Shown here: positions 36,550 through 45,068 of the stretch, one piece after another | How positions within the stretch are numbered: position 1 is the first letter of the stretch | How the letters are laid out: each line of letters starts with the position of its first letter | NCBI RefSeq assembly: GCF_008386585.1 | Contig: NZ_VUOB01000021.1 | Coordinates: 1 to 64,000 of the forward strand | DNA length: 64,000 nt | Direction: 5' to 3' | DNA from: Solihabitans fulvus | GTDB lineage: Bacteria; Actinomycetota; Actinomycetes; Mycobacteriales; Pseudonocardiaceae | Notes under the pieces: generated by a model | The model's database searches: none | What the model saw: the letters and a program-made list of their open reading frames with translations, nothing else | What the model was told of the DNA's origin: nothing | Made by a program: the position numbers and the translations under genes

Positions 36550-37775
36550 GAGGAGACCCCGGTCAGGCGCACGGGCAGGGTGGCGTGGGCGTTCATGATG
36601 AACGACCCACGTGGTTCCAGCTCGGCGACGTCGACGGCCAACCGCAGGTCCGGGAACCGCTCGAACAGCGCCGGCATCGCGATGCTCGCCTCGAGCTGCG
36701 CGAGCTGCGCGCCGACGCAGAAGTGCGCGCCGTGCCCGAACGACAGGTGCTCCTTGTTCGCCCTGGTGATGTCGAACCGCCCGGCGTCCGCGCCGTGCAC
36801 CTCGGGGTCCCGCCCGACGGCCGCGTAGCCGACCAGGATGGGTTCGCCCCGCGGAATGACGACGCCGCCGAGTTCGAGGTCCTCGATCGCGAACCGGAAC
36901 GGCAGCTGCGCGATGGGCGACTCCACCCGCAGCACCTCGTCGACCACGTCCTGCCAGGTCCGTCGTCCGGTGCGCACCAGCTCGTACTGGTCGGGATGGG
37001 TGAGCAGGGCGACGACCACGCCGCAGAGCAGGTTGGTCACCGTCCCCGAGCCCGCGCTGAGGATCAGGTTGAGCGTGCCGAGCAGCTCCGAGTCGGTCAG
37101 CGCGGAACCGTCCTCCTGCGCCCCGACCAGCGCGCTGGTCAGGTCGTCGCCCGGCGTTCGGCGCTTGGCCTTGACCAACTCGCCGATCGCCCGCTGCCAC
37201 TGCTCGATGTTGCGCCTGGCCTGCTCCGCGGACAGCCGGGTGTCGGTGTTCGCCTCGCCGCCGCGCAGCACCGCATCCCGGTCCTCCTCTGGCACGCCGA
37301 ACAGCTCGCAGATCACCTGCGCCGGCAACGGCGTGCCGTACAAGGACTTCAGGTCGACCACCGCGCCGGGCGGCGTCGCCGCCAACCCGTCCAACAGCGC
37401 GTTGGTGATCCGCTCGACCCTCGGGCGCATCTCCGCCACCCTGCGCGGGGTGAACGCCTTGGCGGCCAGCTTGCGCAGCCTGGTGTGGTCGACGCCGTGC
37501 GCGGTGGTCATGTTGTCCGACAACCAGTCGATCAACGGCCAGTCCCCGCCGATCTCGCCGTTGGCGAAGGCGGGCCAGTGCTTGCGCGGGTCCTTGGACA
37601 CCCTGGAGTCGGCCAGCAGCGCCCTGGCCGCCGCGTGGCCGGTGACCGACCAGGCCCGCACGTCGCCGGGCAACAGCACCGGCGTCACCGGGCCGCGCGC
37701 GCGGAGCCTGGCCGCCTCGGCGTGGATGTCGGCGCCGGTCAGGTCGAGCGGGATGGGCGCGACGCCGGTCTCCAC
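36546..37775 (-). CDS. Cytochrome P450 (tailoring)
   Basis: 409 residues. Heme-binding loop [14 protein letters not shown] with Cys353; ExxR as EVLR (280-283); I-helix SAGSGTVTN (240-248), where the usual acid before Thr is Gly, a variation seen in some biosynthetic P450s. It should hydroxylate or couple the aromatic polyketide, using ferredoxin and reductase from elsewhere. The GTG start follows directly on the OMT stop (TGA GTG), so translation is coupled. Confidence 0.9.
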   Translation of the reverse strand: METGVAPIPLDLTGADIHAEAARLRARGPVTPVLLPGDVRAWSVTGHAAARALLADSRVSKDPRKHWPAFANGEIGGDWPLIDWLSDNMTTAHGVDHTRLRKLAAKAFTPRRVAEMRPRVERITNALLDGLAATPPGAVVDLKSLYGTPLPAQVICELFGVPEEDRDAVLRGGEANTDTRLSAEQARRNIEQWQRAIGELVKAKRRTPGDDLTSALVGAQEDGSALTDSELLGTLNLILSAGSGTVTNLLCGVVVALLTHPDQYELVRTGRRTWQDVVDEVLRVESPIAQLPFRFAIEDLELGGVVIPRGEPILVGYAAVGRDPEVHGADAGRFDITRANKEHLSFGHGAHFCVGAQLAQLEASIAMPALFERFPDLRLAVDVAELEPRGSFIMNAHATLPVRLTGVSS

Positions 37776-38837
37776 TCACGCACCCCCTTTGACGCCGGAG
37801 ATCGCGATGTGGTTGATCAGCTCACCGACGGGGGTGCGGCCGGCCGGCCGGAAACCCGCCTCGGACATCCACTCCTCGTACTCCCTCGGCGTGTAGACCA
37901 TGCCCTCGCCGGAGGCCACGGCATGGAAGTACGCGGACAGCTCGGCGGCGTGCTGCGGACCGGTCTCGTCGTCGTCCTGCAACGGCGTGACGACGAAGAT
38001 CCCGGCGCCGTCGCCGACCGCCCGCGACGCCTTCTGGAGCAGCTTGCGAATCCGCTCCTCCGACCAGATCTCCAGGAAGTGTGAGAACAGCACGCAGTCG
38101 GCCCCGGTCGGGAACTCGTCGCTGAACGCGTCGAGACCGACGGCCTTCACCCGGTCGTCGAGCCCGGCTGCGACGAGGCGTTCGTTGGCGGTCTTCGCGA
38201 CCGTCGGCAGGTCGAGAATGGTGATGCGCAGGTGCGGCCAGCGGCGCGCGATGTTCGTCGCGTTGATCGCCCGGCCGCCGCCGATGTCGAGCACGTGCGT
38301 GTAGGACGAGAAGTCCAGTGTCTTCACCAGCTCGGTGGACGACATCGCGCTGAACGCGCCCATCGCGTTGTGGAACGCGGACTCCAGCGTCGGGTCGGCG
38401 GCGATCCGCTCGTAGAGCGTGGTCGACTCGTCGCCGAACACCTTCTTGAGGCCGACGTTGGTGTTGGCCTTCAACGACTCCCAGAACCAGCCCATGGTCT
38501 TGTAGGTGATGTGCTGGTGGTAGGGCACCAGCGCGGCCGCGATCGGGTCGTTGTCCCCGGTGAGCGGCGTCACCACGGCGGTGTTCCGGTATGCGTCGCC
38601 CGCCTTGCTGGTCAGGCCGAACGCGGTGAGGCCGAGCAGGAGGACGCGGGTCGGCTGTTCCGCCAGCCCCAGCTTCGCCCCGATCTCCGCCTTCGTCATG
38701 CCCGGCTGCTTGGCCAGCGCCTCGAACAGCCCCGACTCGAAACCGGCGCTCAGGAACTGGAATCGGTAGTGCGCCATCAGGATCGAGTGCAGCTCCTCGG
38801 CCGGCCCGGCCTGAGTGCTCGCCTGTTCCCCAGTCAC
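37776..38837 (-). CDS. SAM-dependent O-methyltransferase (TcmN/DnrK type)
   Basis: 353 residues: N-terminal dimerisation winged helix (LSAGFESGLFEALAKQPGMTKAEIGAKLGLAEQPTRVLLLGL) and a Rossmann methyltransferase with VLDIGGGRA (182-190). The fold is that of plant-like and polyketide O-methyltransferases (PF00891), which methylate phenols or carboxylates of aromatic cores. The classical general-base His is replaced or displaced (SHFLEIWSEE), so a proximity mechanism is possible. GGAGGAG eight bases before GTG. Second gene of the four-gene operon. Confidence 0.88.
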   Translation of the reverse strand: MTGEQASTQAGPAEELHSILMAHYRFQFLSAGFESGLFEALAKQPGMTKAEIGAKLGLAEQPTRVLLLGLTAFGLTSKAGDAYRNTAVVTPLTGDNDPIAAALVPYHQHITYKTMGWFWESLKANTNVGLKKVFGDESTTLYERIAADPTLESAFHNAMGAFSAMSSTELVKTLDFSSYTHVLDIGGGRAINATNIARRWPHLRITILDLPTVAKTANERLVAAGLDDRVKAVGLDAFSDEFPTGADCVLFSHFLEIWSEERIRKLLQKASRAVGDGAGIFVVTPLQDDDETGPQHAAELSAYFHAVASGEGMVYTPREYEEWMSEAGFRPAGRTPVGELINHIAISGVKGGA

Positions 38838-38918
38838 GTTGTTCTCCTCCGTTGGTTGGGCGAAATGTGTTGACCTCGAACGAGGTGAGCTGTGTCCGCC
38901 AAGATCTGGGCGGAAGAA

Positions 38919-40022
38919 CTAGCTGGCGGGCCAGGCGAGCTTGGCGAAATGCGCGCTGCTCACGTCGACCTTGAGCAGGGTGTGCGCCACGGCGCAGTGC
39001 ACGTCCCGCCAGGCGCGGCCGACCGGGTGACCCTCGACCTGCATCGCGGTGCCACCGGTGGAGAACAGCCGCTCGATCGCGACCCTGGTCAGCTCGGCGG
39101 CCATCGACGCGTCCCGCGCGGTGCGGGCGATGTCGGCCTCGCTTGGCAGCCCGCCCGCGGTCTCGCAGGCCCGCTCGACCAGCAGCCTGGCCGAGTCCAG
39201 CTCGGCGGCGGTCTGCGCAAGCACCTGCTGGTAGCGCGGCTCCGGCCGGCCGTCCCTGCTCTTGCGCCCCACCACGTCCGCCCACACCGGGAGCGCGCCG
39301 AGGGCCGCGCCGAGCGCGGGCGCCGCGAACAGCGGCGGCATCGAGCCGAGCACGGACACCCGGTAGGCCGGGTCGGCTAGGTGGTCGTTGCACCCCGCGA
39401 CGACGGCGGTCTGGGCGCAGGTCAGGTGGTCCGGCACGACGGCGCGGTCCAGCACGACGGTGCGGCTGCCGGTGCCGCGCATGCCGACGGTAAACCAGGT
39501 GTCCTCGACGGCGAGGTCGCGCCTCGGCACGGCGCAGAAGATCGGCAGACCGTCCGCCGGCACGCAGACCAGCACCCACTCGGCGAAGTCGATCGCGCTG
39601 ACGAACGCCCACCGGCCGGTCAGCTCCCAGCCGCCGTCCACCCGCGTTGCGGTGCCGGCCGGCGGCAGGGCCGCGGCGATCGGCACGTCCGGGCTGTCCC
39701 GCCAGATCTCCTGCTGTCCCCGCCGGGGCAGGAAGGCGGCGATCCGCCCGGACGCGGCGAGCGAGAGCCCGCACCACGAGGCCGAGGCGCAGCCGCCGCC
39801 GACCGTGATCAACGCGTGCAGCAGGTCGGGGAACGACGAGCCCGCGCCGCCGAACGCCGCAGGCACGCCGTGGCGCGCGAATCCGGCGGACACCAGTGCC
39901 GAGGCGACCTCCGGCGTCAGCCGTCGCCGCGTGTCCGCCTCGGCCGCGTGCTCGGCCGCGAGATCGGCGACCTTCTTCGCGGCGGCGGCCAACGTGGTCG
40001 CGGGTGGCATCTGGTCGAGCAT
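38919..40022 (-). CDS. Acyl-CoA-dehydrogenase-like flavin oxygenase
   Basis: 367 residues. Acyl-CoA dehydrogenase fold: N-terminal helices (RLTPEVASALVSAGFARHGVPAAFGG), middle beta domain (GGWELTGRWAFVSAIDFAEWVLV) and C-terminal helices (ARTARDASMAAELTRVAIERLFSTGGTAMQVEGHPVGRAWRDVH). In polyketide clusters this group (HpaH/ActVA-ORF5-like, group D) hydroxylates aromatic rings with reduced flavin from a reductase, which is not encoded nearby. ATG with GAGGGGAG. It leads the operon; a small palindrome ACCTCG-AA-CGAGGT (38873-38886) lies between it and the OMT gene. Confidence 0.85.
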   Translation of the reverse strand: MLDQMPPATTLAAAAKKVADLAAEHAAEADTRRRLTPEVASALVSAGFARHGVPAAFGGAGSSFPDLLHALITVGGGCASASWCGLSLAASGRIAAFLPRRGQQEIWRDSPDVPIAAALPPAGTATRVDGGWELTGRWAFVSAIDFAEWVLVCVPADGLPIFCAVPRRDLAVEDTWFTVGMRGTGSRTVVLDRAVVPDHLTCAQTAVVAGCNDHLADPAYRVSVLGSMPPLFAAPALGAALGALPVWADVVGRKSRDGRPEPRYQQVLAQTAAELDSARLLVERACETAGGLPSEADIARTARDASMAAELTRVAIERLFSTGGTAMQVEGHPVGRAWRDVHCAVAHTLLKVDVSSAHFAKLAWPAS

Positions 40023-40123
40023 GTCCGCACTCCCCTCAACGGCGATCTCTGAACGCTCACAACCCGACCTCAAATAGCGATGAAATGTGGCTATGTCGGG
40101 CGCTCGGGACGGATCGGTCAACC

Positions 40124-40158
40124 GAAAAAGGGGCGCCGCGAACCGAGGTTCGCGGCGC
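40124..40158 (-). terminator. Intrinsic terminator after glycosyltransferase
   Basis: Read leftward: GCGCCGCGAACC / GGTTCGCGGCGC stem followed by CCCCTTTTTCGG, that is a GC stem plus T5 tract. It starts 28 bases past the glycosyltransferase stop. A rare textbook rho-independent terminator in this GC-rich DNA. Confidence 0.9.
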
Positions 40159-40185
40159 TCCGAGGCGACTCGGCGGATTGATTGC

Positions 40186-41313
40186 TCAGTCGACGAATTC
40201 CGGTAACCGCGCGGCGACCTCAGCGGGCGAGGGCATGGCGGCGATCTCCGCCGCGATGGTTCCCGAGGCCTTGCGATAGGACGGCTCGGCGAGGACGTTC
40301 CGCACTTCGGCGGCCAGCGCGCTGGCGTCGAACTCCTCGGGAAGCAGGCGGGTCCCCGCGCCGACCGACAGCACCAGCTCGGCGTTCTGGAACTGATCCG
40401 CTCCTTGCGGGACAAGGATCTGCGGCACGCTGGCACCGAAGGCGCCGAGCGTCGTGCCGCTGCCGCCGTGGTGCACGACCAGGTCGAGGTGCGGCAACAC
40501 GCTCGCCTGCGGCACCCACGGCAACACCTGCACGGTCGACGGCACGCTACCAAGGGCCCGCACGTCGACCTGCGGTCCCGCGGCGACCAACACTCGTGCG
40601 TCCACAGTGGACAATCCAGCGATCGCCTCGCGCAGCACCTCGGGGTTGCCGAACGACGTGCCCAGCGTCAGGTACACCAGCGGCGCGCCCGTCCCGGTGA
40701 CGATCGCCGGCAGCTCTCCCGGCTCCGCATAGGGCACCGGCCGCAACGCGACACGCCGCACGGTGTCCAGGAACTCCGTGTTCTGCAGGGAAAGCGGGCA
40801 GACGTCCACGTAGCGGTAGCCGGTGCGCGCGAACTCCGTGCCCAGCTCGGCGGTCACGGTGTCCACCAACCCGGCGACCTCGTGCGCGAACTCCGTGGAC
40901 GCTCGGCCGAACCCGTGCCGGATCTCGGGCACGCCGGCGCCGGCCGCCGCCGAGGTCGCCCCGACGTTGCCCACCTCGGTGACCATCAGCTCCGGGGTGA
41001 ACTCGTCGATGATCCGGACGACGTCGGCGGCGAACGCCTTCGGCAGCACGGAACCGAACACGGTCTCGGAGACCCGGCCCCGGTCCTCCTCGGTGAGCTC
41101 CGTCGGCGCGCGACCGCCAACGACGCGCCCCACCGCCTCCATGATGCTCAGCCCGGCCGGCACGGCCTCGATGCCCGCCAGCGCGAGCGAGGGGTGCATG
41201 ACCTCGGCGGTGGCCCACCGAACCTCGTGCCCGGCGGCCCGCGCGGCGCGGGCGAGCGGAATGAGGGGGTAGACGTGGCCGTGGCTGCCGAGGCTGGAAA
41301 AGAGAATGCGCAT
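40186..41313 (-). CDS. Glycosyltransferase, ElmGT-like (natural product GT1)
   Basis: 375 residues, GT-B. N-terminus MRILFSSLGSHGHVYPLIPLARAARAAGHEVRWAT and donor motif HHGGSGTT (281-288) followed by QGADQFQNAE are those of macrolide and aromatic-polyketide deoxysugar transferases. Linked in one operon with the MycE/ElmMI-type sugar methyltransferase, it most likely attaches an L-rhamnose-like sugar. GAGGAG seven bases before ATG; preferred to an upstream in-frame ATG-type start because MRIL begins the Rossmann strand. Sugar identity is inferred. Confidence 0.88.
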   Translation of the reverse strand: MRILFSSLGSHGHVYPLIPLARAARAAGHEVRWATAEVMHPSLALAGIEAVPAGLSIMEAVGRVVGGRAPTELTEEDRGRVSETVFGSVLPKAFAADVVRIIDEFTPELMVTEVGNVGATSAAAGAGVPEIRHGFGRASTEFAHEVAGLVDTVTAELGTEFARTGYRYVDVCPLSLQNTEFLDTVRRVALRPVPYAEPGELPAIVTGTGAPLVYLTLGTSFGNPEVLREAIAGLSTVDARVLVAAGPQVDVRALGSVPSTVQVLPWVPQASVLPHLDLVVHHGGSGTTLGAFGASVPQILVPQGADQFQNAELVLSVGAGTRLLPEEFDASALAAEVRNVLAEPSYRKASGTIAAEIAAMPSPAEVAARLPEFVD

Positions 41314-41390
41314 GGACTCCTCATTCTGCGAACCGTGCTCGAGACCAGCCGGACACGGCGGGACCATCGGAACCGCGTTCGTCAGTCCGC

Positions 41391-42548
41391 CTAGGCGGTG
41401 TCGTCCCGCGACTGGCTGTTCATCAGGGTCCGGAAGGCGTCCGCGCCGGGGCTACCCTCGGCGTTCGTGCCCTTCTCGATCACCGCGAGGTTGTGGTAGA
41501 CGTGCAACGCCGTCACCTCGCGGTCGGTCGGCGCGGCGGCCCTGGAGTCTCCCATGAACTCCTCGTAGTGCAGCCCGTCGACCAGTTGCTTGAGGAATCC
41601 GAACGTGTGGTCCTGGCTGGTCAGATCGTCCTCGTTGCCGCCAAAGATGAAGGGCCACAACGCGGTCTGGAGGTCCTCGACGAAATAGAGACCGTCGTGC
41701 CGCAGATACGGGAACAGCGCCTCGAACGACGCGATCACGTGCGCGCTGATGTGGCTGCCGTCATCGATGATGACGTCCGGTCTGCCGATTTCGTCGATGA
41801 CCGCGAGCAGCGAGTCCCGGTCGGACTGGTCCGCCTGGAAGATCGGCATGCGAGGCTCGGCCAACGCCCGCTTGTCCACGATGTCGACGCCGCAGACGAT
41901 GGCTCGCGGGAAGTAGTGCTTCCACATCCGCAGCGACTCGCCGCCGTCCTGCGGGTCGTCGTAGCCGCCGACGCCGATCTCCAGGATCGTGACCCGCCGG
42001 TCCCGCCATGGGCTGAGGTGCTGTTCGTACCGGCGCGTATACTGGTGCAGCGGCCCCCACTTGTCGGTGCCGTAGTAGGCGGCGAGCCTGCCGAGGTCGA
42101 GCTGGTCGCGGCGGTCGAGCACGTCGAGGATCCGCTGGGGCGGGCCAGCCCAGCGGTCCGGCAGCGGGTTTCGCGCCAGTTCCCGTTGCGCCACTTCGGC
42201 TCCTGGCCAGCGCACGGTGCGGGTCGCGGCCGAGACCAGGTCACGCGGGCCGTACAGCGAGCGCACGATCTCCCCGACCTCCTGGGTGATGACCACCGAG
42301 GGAAGGTCGCCGCCGGGGCCGCCGTCCGGCGCCGCCGGCACGGTGAACTCGGCCTTGTGCCCCTCGTGCACGAGGACCAGCGTCGTGTCCGCGTAACCCG
42401 CGCCGGCGACCTCGTCGATGCGTGCCCTGAACCGGATCTCCTGGAACAGTAGTTCCGCGACGGAGTCGAACCCTATCGCGGAGATCGTCGCAGCCAGATC
42501 GCTCGATCGCGTCTCGGCAGCATCGAGCAGTTGGTTGATCCGGTCCAT
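41391..42548 (-). CDS. Sugar 2-O-methyltransferase, MycE/ElmMI family
   Basis: 385 residues. N-terminal auxiliary domain, then YYGTDKWGPLHQYTRRYEQHL and SAM motif EIGVGGYDD (190-198). The Mg-binding acids of the family are seen in IDDGSH (261-266) and VED (290-292). Characterised relatives methylate the 2-hydroxyl of deoxysugars: ElmMI on rhamnose of elloramycin, MycE on 6-deoxyallose of mycinamicin. So the product is predicted to bear a 2-O-methylated sugar. ATG with GGGGAGG; a longer frame runs back into the MITE and is discarded. The promoter lies between the gene and the MITE, or partly in the MITE. Confidence 0.9.
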   Translation of the reverse strand: MDRINQLLDAAETRSSDLAATISAIGFDSVAELLFQEIRFRARIDEVAGAGYADTTLVLVHEGHKAEFTVPAAPDGGPGGDLPSVVITQEVGEIVRSLYGPRDLVSAATRTVRWPGAEVAQRELARNPLPDRWAGPPQRILDVLDRRDQLDLGRLAAYYGTDKWGPLHQYTRRYEQHLSPWRDRRVTILEIGVGGYDDPQDGGESLRMWKHYFPRAIVCGVDIVDKRALAEPRMPIFQADQSDRDSLLAVIDEIGRPDVIIDDGSHISAHVIASFEALFPYLRHDGLYFVEDLQTALWPFIFGGNEDDLTSQDHTFGFLKQLVDGLHYEEFMGDSRAAAPTDREVTALHVYHNLAVIEKGTNAEGSPGADAFRTLMNSQSRDDTA

Positions 42549-42687
42549 TCGAGATCCTCCCCGGCCGCATCCACTTTTCCCACACGGTAAGCAGCTCTCC
42601 CAGTAGTGGCAAGAGGTTTCGCGCGCATTTGCCGCCCGCTCTACCGGTTCTATAGTGGAAATTGACGGCTCGTTCCGGAGGGGGCCG

Positions 42688-42855
42688 CTAGGGGGTGTCC
42701 TGCGGATCTTGTTCGATGGGAGTCGGGATCGAGGTGGTTCCTGGTGGTGCCGCCGGGCCGGCCTCATACCGGGTTGTATGTGGGTGGTTCGGCGGTGCCG
42801 CCAGGGGCCGCCTCGACCCGGCTAGCGCGGACAAGATCCACGGGACACCCCCTAG
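42688..42855 (-). mobile_element. MITE-like non-autonomous element, copy B (168 bp)
   Basis: Same length and ends as copy A (47-214) but inverted; about seven mismatches in 168. It starts 15 bp past the stop of the FAD-oxidase gene and ends 139 bp before the sugar methyltransferase ATG, so it split an intercistronic or promoter region of the cluster. A direct CTAG lies at each end. No coding capacity of its own. Confidence 0.85.
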
Positions 42856-42870
42856 CCCCCGGAGCCGCGA

Positions 42871-44298
42871 CTAACGGAATTGGTGCGAGTCGACCGGCGG
42901 GATGTTGTGGTTGAGCCGGAACAGGTTCTCCGAGTCGTAGACGGCCTTGAGTTCGGTCAGCCGCTGGTAGTCCTTGGGGTCGTACGCGGAGCGCACTTCC
43001 TCGGCGGCGTTCTCGCCGTTCATGAAGTTCAGCAGTCGACCGCCGGTGCTCCACGGCTCGATCGCGTCGAGCAGGCGCTGGTGTGCCGGCCGAATCTCGG
43101 TGATGTCGGCGCGCTCCAACCGGGAGACCACGTTGAACAGGAACTGCGCGTCGCGGTTGCCGACGGCGTTGTCGACGGCGGGCGGGTGGGCGAGCTGCCC
43201 GCCGAGGTGGCGCAGTTCGATGATGTGCGGCAGCGACGTCTTGGGCGGGGCCAGGTCGAGGATGGTGCGCAGCGCGGTCGTGTCGAGGTCGCCGAGCATG
43301 AGGGTGCTCGCCTCGTAGGATCCGGGGAAGGGCGGGTCGTTGTAGACGGACCCGGACTGGGTGTAGGGCAGTTCGCCGAGGGTGTGACTCTGCGGGCCGA
43401 GCGCCAGGAGCGGCGCGACCAGGCTCTCCCCCGCCCCGAGGTCGTCCGCGGCGTAGGCGATGCGGACCTGGACGATCTGCTTGCCGCGCAACGCCTCCGG
43501 GAGCGCGGGCACGTCGGGGAAGGAGATCTGCGCGATCGAGGAGCTCAGCTCGTCCGGCAGGGTCGCGGTCCATCGCAGGTAGGCCTCGAAGACCTCGGCG
43601 GCCTGCTCGCCGGCGAACTGGAGCCCGCCGCCGTAGAGCGTGGTGATCGGCATGAGGTCGATCTCGATCCCAGTCACCACACCGAAGTTGTCCCGGCCGC
43701 CGCGCAGCGCCCAGAACAGGTCGGGGTCGGAGTCGCCGGTGACGTGCCGCAGCTGGCCGTCCGCCGTGACGACGTCGATGCTGCGCACGTGGTCCGCGGC
43801 GTAGCCGTACCGCCGCGACAGCAGGCTCAGCCCGCCGCCGAGGGTGTAGGAGACCACGCCGAGGCCGGGATAGGAGCCCGACAGCGGCGCCAGGCTGGCC
43901 GACGCCGCCTCGTGGATCACCTGTTCCCAGCGGGTTCCCGCCGCGGCCCACGCCGTGCCCGCCTCGGCGTTGACCCGCACACCCGTCATCCGGGAGGTGT
44001 TGATCAGCAGGCCGCCGTCGGCGGCGATGCCGGCCAGCGAGTGCCCGGTGCCCTGCACACCAACGGGGAGCCCGTGGCTGCTCGCGAACGCCACCGCGGC
44101 CCGCACGTCGGCGGGTCCGGTCGCGCCGACCACCACGTCGGGCCGATGCCAGCGGGCGGTCTGGTATCCGGCGCGTTCCGTGTCATACTGCTCGTCGTCG
44201 GGGGTGTGCACCGGACCCCTCACCCGCTCGGCAAGGGCCGCGATCTCGGAGGCGTCGACGCCGGAGGACTCGGTGCGTTGCGGGTCCACACTGTTCAT
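42871..44298 (-). CDS. Berberine-bridge-type FAD oxidase (tailoring)
   Basis: 475 residues. FAD_binding_4 domain (residues 35-210) with RPDVVVGATGPADVRAAVAFASSHGLPVGVQGTGHSLAG, whose His is the 8-alpha-histidyl FAD site; GGGLSLLSRRYG lacks the Cys used for a second covalent bond in bicovalent members, so single attachment is expected. The C-terminus has the BBE motif YDPKDYQRLTELKAVYDSENLFRLNHNI. Such oxidases catalyse dehydrogenation, ring closure or sugar oxidation (as in AknOx). Divergent from MarR, with a shared operator between. GGGGAA before ATG. Confidence 0.9.
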   Translation of the reverse strand: MNSVDPQRTESSGVDASEIAALAERVRGPVHTPDDEQYDTERAGYQTARWHRPDVVVGATGPADVRAAVAFASSHGLPVGVQGTGHSLAGIAADGGLLINTSRMTGVRVNAEAGTAWAAAGTRWEQVIHEAASASLAPLSGSYPGLGVVSYTLGGGLSLLSRRYGYAADHVRSIDVVTADGQLRHVTGDSDPDLFWALRGGRDNFGVVTGIEIDLMPITTLYGGGLQFAGEQAAEVFEAYLRWTATLPDELSSSIAQISFPDVPALPEALRGKQIVQVRIAYAADDLGAGESLVAPLLALGPQSHTLGELPYTQSGSVYNDPPFPGSYEASTLMLGDLDTTALRTILDLAPPKTSLPHIIELRHLGGQLAHPPAVDNAVGNRDAQFLFNVVSRLERADITEIRPAHQRLLDAIEPWSTGGRLLNFMNGENAAEEVRSAYDPKDYQRLTELKAVYDSENLFRLNHNIPPVDSHQFR

Positions 44299-44497
44299 GA
44301 TCGTTCCCCATGGTTGTCGGTGTTCGGGATTCGCCGGCCGGGCACGGGTCCGCACGGCGAATTCGGCTCCGCCAGCGCACGGTTCGGCGACTGCCCTGCG
44401 GCGTCGCGCTTCCGGGGCCGTCCACCCGCCCCAACGAGGTAGAATTGGCCGCTCGCAACACTGGCCAGGTAACCTTACCGTCAGGCGGTGTGATGCT

Positions 44498-44512
44498 GTC
44501 AAGTAGCTTGAC
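44498..44512. promoter_or_regulatory. MarR operator between MarR and FAD-oxidase genes
   Basis: GTCAAG-TAG-CTTGAC, perfect 15-bp palindrome, 30 bp before the MarR ATG. Read leftward it runs into TTGACA, a -35 box for the FAD-oxidase gene. The identical arms recur at 35709-35723. Confidence 0.75.
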
Positions 44513-44542
44513 GAATTGGCTGCGCCAGAAAGGTCGCCCGAC

Positions 44543-45007
44543 ATGACGACACCGTCCGGAAAGCTGGACAACGCGGACGAGAGCAAGCTGCCGCTTCCCG
44601 CACTGTTCGCACAGGGCAAGGAAGTCACGGTCGGACAGCTCCACCGGCGGCTCGCCGAGGAGGGGTTCGACGGCATCCTGTACTGGCACGGATCCGTCTT
44701 CCGGTTCATCGACGCGGAGGGTTCGCGGCTGACCGTGCTCGCCGAACGCTCCGGGCTCACCAAGCAAGCGATCGGTGAGGTGGTCAGCGATCTCGAGCGA
44801 CACGGCTACGTCGAGCGGACGGCCGACCCGGACGATCGCCGGGCGAAGATCATCCGGCTGACCGATCGGGGCATCAAGGGCCAGGCCGCCGCCGCGCGGA
44901 TCCTCGGGGAGATCGAGCAGCGGTGGGCCAAACACCTCGGCAGGGAGCGGGTCGCCGCGCTGCGGCAGACGCTCGCGGAGGTCATCCGCCTCGAGAAGGG
45001 TCAGTAG
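44543..45007 (+). CDS. MarR-family regulator
   Basis: 154 residues. Winged helix GSRLTVLAERSGLTKQAIGEVVSDLERHGYVERTADPDDRRAKIIRLTDRG, including the DxRxx wing. The N-terminal helix is long enough for the dimer. AGAAAGG before ATG. It is divergent from the FAD-oxidase gene over a 15-bp palindrome, so it is expected to repress both that gene and itself, and by the second copy of the palindrome the NmrA-like gene. The ligand may be a pathway intermediate. Just past the stop, CAGTAGCGAGAA is tandemly duplicated. Confidence 0.9.
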   Translation: MTTPSGKLDNADESKLPLPALFAQGKEVTVGQLHRRLAEEGFDGILYWHGSVFRFIDAEGSRLTVLAERSGLTKQAIGEVVSDLERHGYVERTADPDDRRAKIIRLTDRGIKGQAAAARILGEIEQRWAKHLGRERVAALRQTLAEVIRLEKGQ

Positions 45008-45068
45008 CGAGAAAGGCCAGTAGCGAGAAGGACAGTGGACAGGCGCGGCCACCGACCGTCCCCCGGCC

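Noticed and set aside
42549..42767. 73-residue N-terminal extension of the sugar methyltransferase reaching into MITE B
   Set aside because: The extension is the translated element and promoter DNA; the ATG at 42548 has GGGGAGG upstream and matches the family start.
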